A stretch of 58,946 nucleotides of DNA from Opitutus sp. (GTDB lineage: Bacteria > Verrucomicrobiota > Verrucomicrobiia > Opitutales > Opitutaceae): NCBI GenBank assembly GCA_009695305.1, contig SIBG01000014.1:1-58946 (forward strand). The letters run 5' to 3'. Under the pieces are notes generated by a model, which worked only from the letters and a program-made list of their open reading frames with translations, was not told the origin of the DNA and ran no database searches. Position numbers and translations under genes: made by a program. Shown here in pieces: positions 47,954 to 56,966 of the stretch. The stretch's first letter is position 1. Each line of letters opens with the position of its first letter.

Positions 47954-49281
47954 ACGAGTTCGAGTCCGCGCATCGTGCCGGTCGACGACGCAAAGCGGTC
48001 CGTCTCGAGGCCCATCTGCTGTAGCATCGAGACGTAGAGATTGGGCAGCGGGTAATTGCGCTCCCGGTCGAACGCGAGGTGCTGGCCGTGGCGGAAACCG
48101 CCGCCGGCGAGGAGGGTCGGCATGTTGGTGGTCACGTGCGAATTCGCGTCGCCGAAATTGGAGCCGTAGAGGACCATCGTGCGATCGAGCAGCGAGTCCT
48201 CCCCCTCGCGCACGGCCTTGAGGTCCGCATAGAGGCCGGCGAGCAGCTTCATGTGCATCTGGTCGATGGCCTGGAGCTGGGCGCGTTTGTCCGCAGATTT
48301 TCCGTGGTGGGAGAGGTTGTGGTAGCCGTCCTTGATGATCGTGTCGGGCAGGTCGAGGGCCGGGGTGCTGACGCTGTCGAGCATCAGCGTGATCGAGCGC
48401 GTGGAGTCGGTCTCGAACGCGAGCCGCACGAGATCATACATCACTTTCACTTTTTGCATGTAGGCCTCGGGCGTGGCCGGGTCGATGGGCACGGGGGCGT
48501 GGATCACGGGCTTGGGTTTCGTTTCCCAGCCGCGCGAGGCCTGCAGCCGGTGCTCCAGGTCGCGCACGCTGGTGAAATATTGGTCGAGCCGGTCGCGGTC
48601 GCGGGCGCCGACGTGGCGTTGGAGCTCCTGGGCCTGGCCGGCGATCGTGTCGAGGATGCTGCGGCCGGTGTCGAGCTTCCGGATCTGCGCCTCGACCTGG
48701 GCGGGCGTGCCCTGGAGAAAGAGCTGTTTGAACACCTCCGCGGCCTTGTCCTCGGGCGGGATGGCGACGCCGTTGCCGGTCCACGAGAGACTGCGGGTGC
48801 GGGTGTTGACACTGAGGGTGAGCGACGGGAAGCGCGTCAGGACCCCGATCTGTTCGGCGATCTGCTGGTCGAGCGAGATGGTGTTGTGAAACGAGCCGCT
48901 GCCCGGATGCGGGGCCGCGGTGAGGAAGCACACGTCCGCCGGATGGCCGCCATCGACGTTGGGGTGCGAGACGCCGCTGAACACGCTGAAGTCGGCGCGA
49001 TGCGCGGCGAGCAGTTGGAGATAGGTGGAGGGCGTGTAGTCGCGGCCGGTGCCCGTCGGAAAAAACAATTCGGGCAGCAGGCCGAGGTTGTTGCAGATGC
49101 CAACCATCCGGCGCGGCTTGGCGTTGGGCGCGAGGGGGGACGAAGCCGGGGCGGCGCGCGCGAAGCCCGGCAGCATCGAGTCGAGCCAGGGCAGCGCCAG
49201 CGCGATCCCCGCGCCTTGCAGGAAGCGCCGGCGCGACAGTGGGCGGCGCGTGGCGATGAACGGGGCGCGGGGTGGGGCCAT
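47950..49281 (-). CDS. DUF1552 exported protein
   Basis: The product has 443 residues with a Tat-type leader ([20 protein letters not shown]). The DUF1552 region has [52 protein letters not shown] and [22 protein letters not shown]1552 proteins occur paired with DUF1592 cytochromes, as here, and probably form a periplasmic redox unit; no activity is proven. It is the first gene of the operon and is divergent from sigma cassette 2. Confidence 0.92.
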   Translation of the reverse strand: MAPPRAPFIATRRPLSRRRFLQGAGIALALPWLDSMLPGFARAAPASSPLAPNAKPRRMVGICNNLGLLPELFFPTGTGRDYTPSTYLQLLAAHRADFSVFSGVSHPNVDGGHPADVCFLTAAPHPGSGSFHNTISLDQQIAEQIGVLTRFPSLTLSVNTRTRSLSWTGNGVAIPPEDKAAEVFKQLFLQGTPAQVEAQIRKLDTGRSILDTIAGQAQELQRHVGARDRDRLDQYFTSVRDLEHRLQASRGWETKPKPVIHAPVPIDPATPEAYMQKVKVMYDLVRLAFETDSTRSITLMLDSVSTPALDLPDTIIKDGYHNLSHHGKSADKRAQLQAIDQMHMKLLAGLYADLKAVREGEDSLLDRTMVLYGSNFGDANSHVTTNMPTLLAGGGFRHGQHLAFDRERNYPLPNLYVSMLQQMGLETDRFASSTGTMRGLELV

Positions 49282-49480
49282 GGGGTGGCAGATTGGTGCA
49301 GGCGGTGGAAAACTACAGAAAAAAATCCGGGCGCTGGCCGGGGGGACGCTGACTTCGAGCTGACGCCATCGACGTGGGCGATTTGGTGCAGTGGCGGCGC
49401 CGCGGTGGCAGTGAAGTGGCCACGGCCGGCCGTCAGATTCAGTGTGCGATTTTCGCGGCGGCGGCCATTAGTAGGCGAAC

Positions 49481-51016
49481 ATGGAAGCTGACGATCCCGA
49501 GCTGCTCCGATGCTACGCCGAGAGGCGCGACGAAAGCGCGTTTACCGAACTCGTGCGGCGCTACCTCAACCTCGTCTACTTCGCCGCGCTGCGGCAGGTC
49601 GGCGGTGATGCGCATCGCGCGGAGGACGTGGCCCAAAATGTTTTCACACTACTCGCGCGCAAAGCGTCGTCGCTCACGCGTCACCAATCACTCGCCGGCT
49701 GGCTGCACACGACCACGCGTTTCGCCGCGAGCGAAGCGCTGCGCACCGAGCGCCGCCGGCTCGCGCGCGAATCGGAGGCCCACACCATGCACGAACTATT
49801 CAACGGCTCCGCCTCCGACCACGAATGGGAGCGCCTGCGCCCCGTCATCGACGAAGCGCTGAACGACCTGGGCGCCGCCGATCGCGAAGCGGTGCTGCTG
49901 CGGTTTTTCGCCAACCTGTCGTTCACCGACGTGGGTGCAAAACTCAACCTCTCGGAAAACACCGCGCGGATGCGCGTGGAGCGGGCGCTCGAAAAATTGC
50001 ACGCGTTGCTCGCGAAACGTGGCGTGACGTCGACCTCGTCCGCGCTGGCCGCCGTGCTGGCGAATCAGGCCGCGGCGATGGCGCCGGCGGGTTTGGCAGC
50101 GAGCATCGCGGGTTCGGCCTTGAGCGGGGCCGCGGCGGCGGCGGGCGCGGGATCGCTGGCTGCGGTGATTGCATTTATGAGTGCCTCCAAAATTACTGTG
50201 TCCGGCGCCGTCGCGCTCGCGATCACCGCGGCTGTCTATCAAACCAATCAGGCCGACGCCGCCGCAGTGACAATGGCGAACGCCGGCCGTGAACACGCGT
50301 CGCTCGTCGCTCGACTCGCCGGCTTGGAAGCGAGCGCAAAGGCTGCGGAGCAAGACTTGATTGATCGCGCAGCCGCGCTGGAGCAGCAGCGCGCCGCGAG
50401 ATCAGCCGCCGCCAGTTTACCGGTGCCGGGCATCGATGACGTAAATGCAAAGCGGGCTGATGCTTTTAAAAATCTAACGCGAAACGATCCGGAGTTGCAG
50501 AAGCTTCGGCAGACGCAGAGACAAATCCAGGTCACGATCGCGAATGGGCCGCTCTTAAAAAGGCTCGGCCTTACGGCAGAGCAGACAGAGCGAGCGATGG
50601 ATATTTTGGCTCGTAATCGTGGCATGGGCGCATTTCGCGACGAGTTTGGCGCCGCCGCCGCCGAGCGACTGGCTCAGTTACAGGCCGAGCTCCGAGTGGA
50701 GAAACATGAGCGGGACCTCGTGAACAATTTGACGAGGAATCTCTACTACCTGGATGCACCGTTCACCACGCAACAGGCCGAACAGCTCCGGCGGATGGTC
50801 GCAGGTGCGGGCCCACAAGCCGGCCTCCAACAAATCGGCGACGAGAATTTCGCGAACACCTATCGCCGCACTCGCGATTGGGACCGGATTCTGGCTCAGA
50901 CGGAGAGCGTGCTATCGCCCCCGCAAATGCAGGGCTTGCGCGCCATGGCGGCGTTGGGACGAATCGACGCCCAGAATGCCGCCGCGGTCAGCGAACTCCC
51001 CGCCTCGAAAAAATGA
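49481..51016 (+). CDS. ECF sigma factor with membrane segment and C-terminal sensor-like extension (cassette 2)
   Basis: The product has 511 residues. Region 2 lies at about 15-90 (AFTELVRRYLNLVYFA, DVAQNVFTLLAR, WLHTTTRFAASEAL) and region 4 at about 118-180 (LGAADREAVLLRFFANLSF, LSENTARMRVERALEKL). The linker contains the GVTSTSSALAAVLANQAAAM type of sequence shared by the three cassettes and a hydrophobic segment at about 236-254. The extension has a coiled coil (265-310), LGLTAEQTERA (362-372), APFTTQQAEQL (426-436) and SVLSPPQMQGL (476-486). The stop overlaps the partner start by ATGA. Confidence 0.88.
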   Translation: MEADDPELLRCYAERRDESAFTELVRRYLNLVYFAALRQVGGDAHRAEDVAQNVFTLLARKASSLTRHQSLAGWLHTTTRFAASEALRTERRRLARESEAHTMHELFNGSASDHEWERLRPVIDEALNDLGAADREAVLLRFFANLSFTDVGAKLNLSENTARMRVERALEKLHALLAKRGVTSTSSALAAVLANQAAAMAPAGLAASIAGSALSGAAAAAGAGSLAAVIAFMSASKITVSGAVALAITAAVYQTNQADAAAVTMANAGREHASLVARLAGLEASAKAAEQDLIDRAAALEQQRAARSAAASLPVPGIDDVNAKRADAFKNLTRNDPELQKLRQTQRQIQVTIANGPLLKRLGLTAEQTERAMDILARNRGMGAFRDEFGAAAAERLAQLQAELRVEKHERDLVNNLTRNLYYLDAPFTTQQAEQLRRMVAGAGPQAGLQQIGDENFANTYRRTRDWDRILAQTESVLSPPQMQGLRAMAALGRIDAQNAAAVSELPASKK

Positions 51017-51984
51017 AAACGAAACTGCTCGTCGTTGCGGTTGTGGGGATCGCAGTTGCCCTCGGTTTGGCCATCCGTGCCACCTATCGCGCTAGTCAGG
51101 CGGAGAAGGCCGCGGCCGGTCTCGCCATGCAAGACGAGGCGCTGCGCCAGAAAATCGGTGGCATCGAAGCGCGGCTGCGCGCTGCCAACGCGGTGCGTGC
51201 GGAATCGGAGAAGGCCGAGGCGATGGCGGCTCGCCAACGCGACGCCGCGAGCGCCACGGTCGCGATCTCCGTCGGCGAAACGGCCGCCAAATCGGCCGTG
51301 GTGGGCCTTCGGTTGAGTGCGCAGTGCCTCATCGCGAACGATCCGCAAAAGCTGGCGGAATATGCGAAGAATTTTCGCCTCCGCCTGGATCTCTGGGGCT
51401 TGGACGATCTCGCCGTGGGCGGCATGTTCAAGGCGTTCGACTTGTCGCCGGAGCAGAGGGAAAAATTCAAGGACTTGCAGGTCTGGCAGGAGCTAAGACG
51501 GATGGATCTGAAAGCGGCCGCGGAAACGCAGGGATTCGACACGGGTGGTGAAGTTTACTGGCAGCTAAAGCAAGAGAATGAAAAACTCCGCGAACAAAAG
51601 GAGGCGGAAATATTCGGGACCGGTCCGCTGTTTGAGCAGTATCAAGAGTATGCCCGGAAACAATTCTTGCGGGACACTGCCGCACGCCTCGCCTCGACCG
51701 AGTTCTATCCCGACACGCCCATCACCGCGACCCAAGTGGAACGCGTCACGGACATTGTGGCGAAAAGTAGCCAGTGGAATACGAAGGAAAACTGGTTGCA
51801 TGACGATTGGGGCACGATCAACTGGGACTCCGCCGGTGCCCAGCTCCAAGGCGTGCTGTCGCCCTCGCAGCTCGGAACGTTGCGGCTGCTCATTCGGGAA
51901 AAGGAGGCGTTCGCTGCGGTTGTGAAGCGTTCGAGCGAACTCGGCGCCGAAGCCAGAAGGATCAGTCATCTGCCGGGCAGGTGA
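51013..51984 (+). CDS. Membrane-anchored partner of the extended ECF sigma factor (cassette 2)
   Basis: The product has 323 residues with one N-terminal hydrophobic segment (LLVVAVVGIAVALGLAI), a coiled coil at about 25-75 and a helical rest. The shared motifs are FDLSPEQREKF, TPITATQVERV and INWDSAGAQLQGVLSPSQL. The ATG at 51013 overlaps the sigma stop. The overall length, order and motifs match the other two partners even where simple identity is low. The role is not known. Confidence 0.78.
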   Translation: MKTKLLVVAVVGIAVALGLAIRATYRASQAEKAAAGLAMQDEALRQKIGGIEARLRAANAVRAESEKAEAMAARQRDAASATVAISVGETAAKSAVVGLRLSAQCLIANDPQKLAEYAKNFRLRLDLWGLDDLAVGGMFKAFDLSPEQREKFKDLQVWQELRRMDLKAAAETQGFDTGGEVYWQLKQENEKLREQKEAEIFGTGPLFEQYQEYARKQFLRDTAARLASTEFYPDTPITATQVERVTDIVAKSSQWNTKENWLHDDWGTINWDSAGAQLQGVLSPSQLGTLRLLIREKEAFAAVVKRSSELGAEARRISHLPGR

Positions 51985-52085
51985 GATTTTTGTGCGGTTT
52001 TGGCGGGCGTGGTGTTTATCCTGATGAACACCTGCTTCGTTCCGCCTTGGCGGGACTATGCAGGGCGCAGCACACCGCGAAACCC

Positions 52086-53623
52086 ATGCTCGAAGACACC
52101 GAATTACTCCGCCGCTACGCCGCGGACCGCTCGGAGGCGGCGTTCGCGGAGTTTGTGCAGCGGCATATCAATCTCGTCTATTCGGCGGCGCTGCGTCGAA
52201 CGGGCGGCGATGCGCATGCGGCGGCTGACGTGGCGCAGCAGGTGTTTCTCGCGGCGGCCCGAAACGTCCGCTCACTGGCGCGGCATCCGCGGCTGACGGG
52301 CTGGCTCTATGCGGCGACGCGAAACGCCGCGCTCAACCTTATGCGTGACGAACACCGGCGGCAGCAGCGCGAGCGCGAGGCGCAGGCGGCCAGCGAATTT
52401 CTCGCGTCGCCGGTGGACGACGCCAACTGGCAGCGGCTGCGCCCCGTGCTCGACGAGGCGATGGATAAACTTGACGACGCCGATCGCGAGGCGGTGCTGC
52501 TGCGGTTTTTCGCCAACCGTTCGTTCGCCGAAGTCGGCGCGAAACTGAACCTCTCGGAAAACACCGCGCGGATGCGCGTGGAACGCGCGCTGGAAAAACT
52601 CCACGCGTTGCTCGCGACGCGCGGCGTGACTTCGACCTCGTCCGCACTGGCGGCCGTGCTGGCGAATCAGGCCGCCGCCAATGCGCCGGTCGGGCTGGCG
52701 GCGAATGTCACAGGCGCGGCGCTGAGTGGAGCCGCGGCGGCGGGCGCGGGATCGTTGGCCGCGGTGATTGCTTTTATGAGTGCTTCAAAAATCAGCGTTT
52801 CCGTCGCCGTCGCTGTCATCGCGCTGCTCGCGCTCGGCACGGCAGGTTACCAACTCCACGCCGAGCGCGAGGCCGGTGCATCCCTAGCGCGCGCAGAACA
52901 ACAGCGGACCGCGCTCGCCGCGCGTTGGCGGCGGAACAAGAGGCAACCGACCTCAGGCAGGCGGTGATCGCGGCGGAGGCCAAGGTCGGGGCGAATGCGT
53001 CGGCGCCGGCCCCGGCGCCGTGGGATCCGGTCGCGGAAGGCCGCGCGATCATGCGCGCGCATCCGGAAGTATCGGCTGCGTTGCTCGAATCCAACGACGC
53101 CTACGTGAACTGGCGATTTGGCGAATTCTTCAAGGCACGCGGGCTGACGCCGGAACAGGTCGCGGAGTTCAAGTTCCTGTGGCGCACTTTCTATGCGCCT
53201 TCCTTTGATTTGGGCGGTGTAAAACAAAGTAAGTTTTCGGCCGAGGATGCGTTGCCGCAGGCCGACGTTGGCCCACGGTTGCGCGCCTTGCTTGCGCCGG
53301 AGGGATTGCGTGACTACGCGGAGTGGGATCGCACGCAAATCGCGCGCGACTACGCTGAAGAGGTGGCATCGGCTCTATGTTTTACCGATACGCCGCTGAC
53401 GACAGCCCAGGCGAATCAACTATTGGAAGCAATCGCCGTGGCGACACCCAAGACGCGTTTTAGCTGGGAAAATCTCGATTGGGCAGCCGCCGACCGGCGG
53501 GCGCAGGAGATACTCTCACCGCCACAGCGGACCGCCTGGAAAAACGTCCTTAATCTCGCTCGTGCCAACCAGGACGGGTCAGTTGCCCAAAAAGCCATCC
53601 GGGATCTGACGCCCACAAAATGA
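52086..53623 (+). pseudogene. ECF sigma factor with membrane extension, split by a frameshift (cassette 3)
   Basis: The first frame (52086-52967, 293 residues) has complete regions 2 and 4 (AFAEFVQRHINLVYSA, DDADREAVLLRFFANRSF), the shared linker and a membrane segment (VAVAVIALLALGTAGYQL). It then derails at about 52921-52927: an added base would give ALAARLAAEQEATDL, and the second frame (52925-53623) continues with the coiled coil, RGLTPEQVAEF, TPLTTAQANQL and LDWAAADRRAQEILSPPQR. As it stands only the sigma part with its membrane segment would be made. The break falls exactly after the membrane segment. A sequencing error is possible. Confidence 0.82.
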
Positions 53624-54627
53624 CGATCGCCATGAAAAAACTTCTATTGGCCAGCCTTGGACTGATCACTGTCGCCGCGCTGCTGTTCGCGCGAGGAGTC
53701 CGTCGTGCCGAACGCGAGGCGGTGGCCGCGTGCATCGGCATCGCAAAACAGCAGACCCGCACGATGACGGCAGTGGAGCACGCGCAATCGCGGATCTCCG
53801 TCGCCGAGCGCACCACGGCGGAACTGCGGCAAAAACTGGAGGCGCTAAAACAAAAGATGACATCGGCGGCTCTCAACCCGCCGGCCACGTCGGCGAATTC
53901 TGCTGCGACCAAATCAAATCAGGCGCCGTCATCCGAGGTGGCGGCCAGGCGCAAGGAACTCGAGGCGGTGGCAAAGACGAAGGGGCAAATTGCCACTCTG
54001 GCGGAAGATCGCCTCCGCTTTGCCAACGTTTACCAGTCGCTGTTCCGGGCATTGCGGCTTTCGCCGGAGCAGATCGAGCAGTTCATGGCGATCTCCGCGC
54101 GGCAGCACGAACGCGTGATGGATCTCGGCCAGATGGAACGCGAGGGGCTGATCGCGAAGGATGATCCGGCCATCGCAAGAATTCGGGCCGAGGGAGTGGC
54201 CGCCGAGCATGCGGCCTACCGTGAGCTGTTTGGTGAATCGGGTTATCGGCAGTTCATCGAAGACCAAAAGAAGACCACGGCGCGGGAGATAATCGGCGGG
54301 TTCGGCGCCCGGGCGCTGATGACCGGAATGCCGATCAGTGCGGATAAGCTCGAGCAATTGGTAGAGGCGGTTGCCGCCTCCCAGATTCCCAACATCGGCT
54401 GGCGTCAAAGCGACGGTCGTTTTGCCACCTGGCAATTCGACCCAATCGACTGGGATGTCGCCGACGTGCGCGTGCGCCCGTTGCTCTCCGACGCGGAGTG
54501 GACTCTCTACAAATCGCAAGCGGTGGCGCGCGCCGAGCACCGGCTCAGAAGCGTCGCCTACCAGGTCAAGAGAGCGGATGATGCGCAACGAAAAGCCGGA
54601 TCGGCGGCGAAAGGGCCGGGCAGCTGA
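53620..54627 (+). CDS. Membrane-anchored partner of the extended ECF sigma factor (cassette 3)
   Basis: The product has 335 residues with one hydrophobic segment at about 8-24 (LLLASLGLITVAALLFA) and a coiled coil at about 50-85. The shared motifs are LRLSPEQIEQF, MPISADKLEQL and IDWDVADVRVRPLLSDAEW. The ATG at 53620 overlaps the sigma stop (ATGA); an ATG at 53632 is an alternative. The end, KGPGS, resembles the PPGS end of the partner in cassette 1. The role is not known. Confidence 0.78.
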   Translation: MTIAMKKLLLASLGLITVAALLFARGVRRAEREAVAACIGIAKQQTRTMTAVEHAQSRISVAERTTAELRQKLEALKQKMTSAALNPPATSANSAATKSNQAPSSEVAARRKELEAVAKTKGQIATLAEDRLRFANVYQSLFRALRLSPEQIEQFMAISARQHERVMDLGQMEREGLIAKDDPAIARIRAEGVAAEHAAYRELFGESGYRQFIEDQKKTTAREIIGGFGARALMTGMPISADKLEQLVEAVAASQIPNIGWRQSDGRFATWQFDPIDWDVADVRVRPLLSDAEWTLYKSQAVARAEHRLRSVAYQVKRADDAQRKAGSAAKGPGS

Positions 54628-54925
54628 TTCCGCGGCCCACCCATTGAAAGCGCGATCAAAGGCGCGCCGCGGCGGTAGCTGATGGCAAACACACCGGCCG
54701 GCGCCCCTCGTGCGTGAGCGTTTCCCAGACCATGTGATTGAGGTCGGCGCCGGTGGGGCGGTTGGTCGGGAGAACCTTCGCCATTTCCGGAAGTGCGAGG
54801 CCCAGGCGGTGGTGAAAATGGTTGAAGGCGATCTCCCATGTGGGCTCGAAGTTGAACTCGGAAGCGGTGCACTTCCGAGTTGCTTCCGAGTGCTTGCGCC
54901 GGGTTGCGAGGAGATCTCGCACGCG
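54628..54925. repeat. Copy 1 of a duplicated alginate-lyase-like 3' end
   Basis: The segment 54711-54849 matches 56281-56419 with only about three differences in 139 bases. On the minus strand it reads EPTWEIAFNHFHHRLGLALP and NRPTGADLNHMVWETLTHE, which resembles the C-terminal end of alginate-lyase-family proteins. Flanking it is a hairpin, AACTCGGAAG (54855-54864) with CTTCCGAGTT (54872-54881). The region holds no complete gene and lies between cassette 3 and the AAA/DUF4143 gene. Confidence 0.75.
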
Positions 54926-56125
54926 TCAGCTCTCGCGCGACGATGATTCGATCAGGCCTGCCTGCACCAATTCTTCGCGCAACTCGGCCAGCGGCGTGGC
55001 TTGGATCTTTTCCGTGAGCGGGAAGCTCATCGCGCCGGGATGGACGACCCACAGACGTTCCAGCTTCAAATCCGCGACCGCGGTGTGCATGGAGCGCGTC
55101 GTGGCCGGCGCTTCGTTGAACTTGATTTCAAAGCCCCAGCGTTTGCCGTGGCGCACGACGAGGAAGTCCAGCTCCGCGCCCGCGTGTGTGCCCCAAAAAA
55201 AGCCGTCGCGCTCGGCGTCGAGCCAGCGCACGAGATGCTCGATCACCAACCCTTCCCACGAGGCCCCGACTTTCGGATGGCCGAACAAATCCTCGCGGGT
55301 CGGCAATTGCAGCAAGGCATGGGCGAGGCCGCTATCGCGCAGGAAGACTTTCGGCGTTTTGACGATTCGCTTGCCGAGATTTTCAAACCACGGGGGGAGC
55401 ACCCGAACCACGCGGGCGCCGGCGAGGAGATCGAGGTGCCGGCGGGCGGTGGATTCGGCTGTGCCGAGGGAGCGGGCGAATTCGGCGCCATTCCACACCT
55501 GTCCATGGTAGTGCGCGAGCATCGTCCAGAAACGCCGGAGCGCCTCCGGTGCCGCCGCGCCGAGGCCGAGCTGCGGCAGGTCGCGTTCGAGAAACGCCTG
55601 CACAAACTGCAACCGCCACGCGAGGCTGGCCGCATCGCTCTCCGCCAGAAACGAGCGGGGAAATCCGCCGCGCAGCCACAAGGTCGGCAACGAAGTCGCC
55701 CCCGTTTCGCCCAACTCGAACCCTCCCACCTCAAGCACCGCGATCCGTCCGGCGAGCGATTCCGAGGCGTCGCGCACCAACTCCGGCGCGGCACTGCCGA
55801 GCACAAGGAACCGCGCCGGCAGCGGCGAGCGATCCGCTAGCACGCGAAGCAGTGGAAACAGCGCGGGTGCGCGCTGAATTTCATCGATGACCACAAGTCC
55901 GCGCAGACCTTCGAGCGCGAGCTTGGGATTTTGGAGGCGGGCGAGGTGCTCCGGATCCTCCAAGTCGAAGTAGCCAGCGGGGGAGGTGCCGGCGATTTCA
56001 CGAGCAAGCGTGGTTTTGCCGCTTTGGCGTGGCCCGACCAAGGCTACAACCGGAAAGGTTGAGAGCGCTTTGGTGACATTCTTAAGTAGCTCTTGGCGGG
56101 GTATCATTCCTTGAAAAGCTAGCAT
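54926..56125 (-). CDS. AAA ATPase with DUF4143 domain
   Basis: The product has 399 residues. Residues 20-150 form the AAA domain with Walker A GPRQSGKTT (Lys37) and Walker B LVVIDEIQRAP. The C-terminal DUF4143 domain has FLERDLPQLGLG, FLRDSGLAHALLQL, GKRWGFEIKFNEAPATT and AELDFLVV, which look like a restriction-endonuclease-like fold. Such ATPases are frequent, variably present genes in many genomes, sometimes near mobile elements. The ATG at 56125 or 56107 starts it; the first lies in a palindrome. It lies between two direct repeats. Confidence 0.92.
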   Translation of the reverse strand: MLAFQGMIPRQELLKNVTKALSTFPVVALVGPRQSGKTTLAREIAGTSPAGYFDLEDPEHLARLQNPKLALEGLRGLVVIDEIQRAPALFPLLRVLADRSPLPARFLVLGSAAPELVRDASESLAGRIAVLEVGGFELGETGATSLPTLWLRGGFPRSFLAESDAASLAWRLQFVQAFLERDLPQLGLGAAAPEALRRFWTMLAHYHGQVWNGAEFARSLGTAESTARRHLDLLAGARVVRVLPPWFENLGKRIVKTPKVFLRDSGLAHALLQLPTREDLFGHPKVGASWEGLVIEHLVRWLDAERDGFFWGTHAGAELDFLVVRHGKRWGFEIKFNEAPATTRSMHTAVADLKLERLWVVHPGAMSFPLTEKIQATPLAELREELVQAGLIESSSRES

Positions 56126-56147
56126 CCAAAGCTAGAATTTCAAGGAA
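56107..56147. promoter_or_regulatory. Imperfect palindrome over the ATPase start
   Basis: TTCCTTGAAA (56107-56116) pairs with TTTCAAGGAA (56138-56147), and inside it AGCTAGC (56117-56123) pairs in part with GCTAG (56131-56135). It covers the region of both possible start codons of the minus-strand ATPase gene. It could be an operator for self-control or a structure in the mRNA leader. Confidence 0.6.
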
Positions 56148-56220
56148 AGTCATGCGTCCCATGTTGCGTGAATGGTGCAGTGACCTGCTGCCGAAGGGGT
56201 GAAGTAGTCCAATCCAGCTT

Positions 56221-56475
56221 TGGTAGCGTTGCTACAGCCGAGCGGCGACAAGCGGCAATCCGGCCGCGGCCACTTCCCCATGCGTGAGTGTTTCCCAGAC
56301 CATGTGGTTGAGGTTGGCGCCGGTGGGGCGGTTGGTCGGGAGAACCTTCGCCATTTCCGGAAGTGCGAGGCCCAGGCGGTGGTGAAAATGGTTGAAGGCG
56401 ATCTCCCATGTGGGCTCGAGGGCGAAGAGGCGGCGAGCCGTGGCCCGTTCGGCGCTGGCAGTCGGCGCGGAAACT
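56221..56475. repeat. Copy 2 of the alginate-lyase-like 3' end
   Basis: The core 56281-56419 repeats 54711-54849. On the minus strand it continues as HMVWETLTHGEVAAAGLPLV and AARL before a stop, so this copy keeps a cleaner end than copy 1 (whose end reads THEGRRPVCLPSATAAARL). Upstream of the core there is no complete gene. The copy lies just upstream of the ATPase gene (on its strand) and before the VOC gene. Confidence 0.75.
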
Positions 56476-56519
56476 CGGATGCAGACAGAACGGTCGCGGG
56501 TGTGCTAGGTTTGCCACCA

Positions 56520-56966
56520 GTGAAAAAACGACCGGCCATTCCCCGTCTGGACGGCGGGCTACAAACCATCCTTTTGGTCGAGGATGTGGAACGGTCGATT
56601 GAATTTTACGGCGAGAGTCTTCGGCTGGAAGCGAAAGCCGGCGACTCGGAGCGTTACGCGGAATTCGAAACCGGCGACGGCGGGGTGCTGCTCCTGGTGA
56701 AGCGGGACGGCTCGATCGCGCCGATGGCCGCCACCACCGTGATGAGCGCGACGGCGACCCTGACCTTTACGATTCAAGCCGACGGCTTTGCGGCGTGGAA
56801 AAAATGGCTGGCGAAGCGAAACGTGCCATTGGAGCGGGAGACGCTCTGGATCCATGGCGGCCGCAGCCTTTATGTGCGCGATCCCGATGGGCGGATGCTG
56901 GAGTTCAAGACGCCGCCGACCGTCCTGCCACCGAAACCGGCGGCGCCCAAGCGGAAGGAAGATTAG
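56520..56966 (+). CDS. VOC-superfamily (glyoxalase-like) protein
   Basis: The product has 148 residues from a GTG at 56520. Its start LQTILLVEDVERSIEFYGE and the end GRSLYVRDPDGRMLEFKTP are the two beta-alpha-beta units of the VOC fold, with a Glu in place for metal binding. It may be an enzyme or a resistance-type binding protein. It overlaps by four bases with the stop of the convergent TPR gene. Confidence 0.85.
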   Translation: MKKRPAIPRLDGGLQTILLVEDVERSIEFYGESLRLEAKAGDSERYAEFETGDGGVLLLVKRDGSIAPMAATTVMSATATLTFTIQADGFAAWKKWLAKRNVPLERETLWIHGGRSLYVRDPDGRMLEFKTPPTVLPPKPAAPKRKED

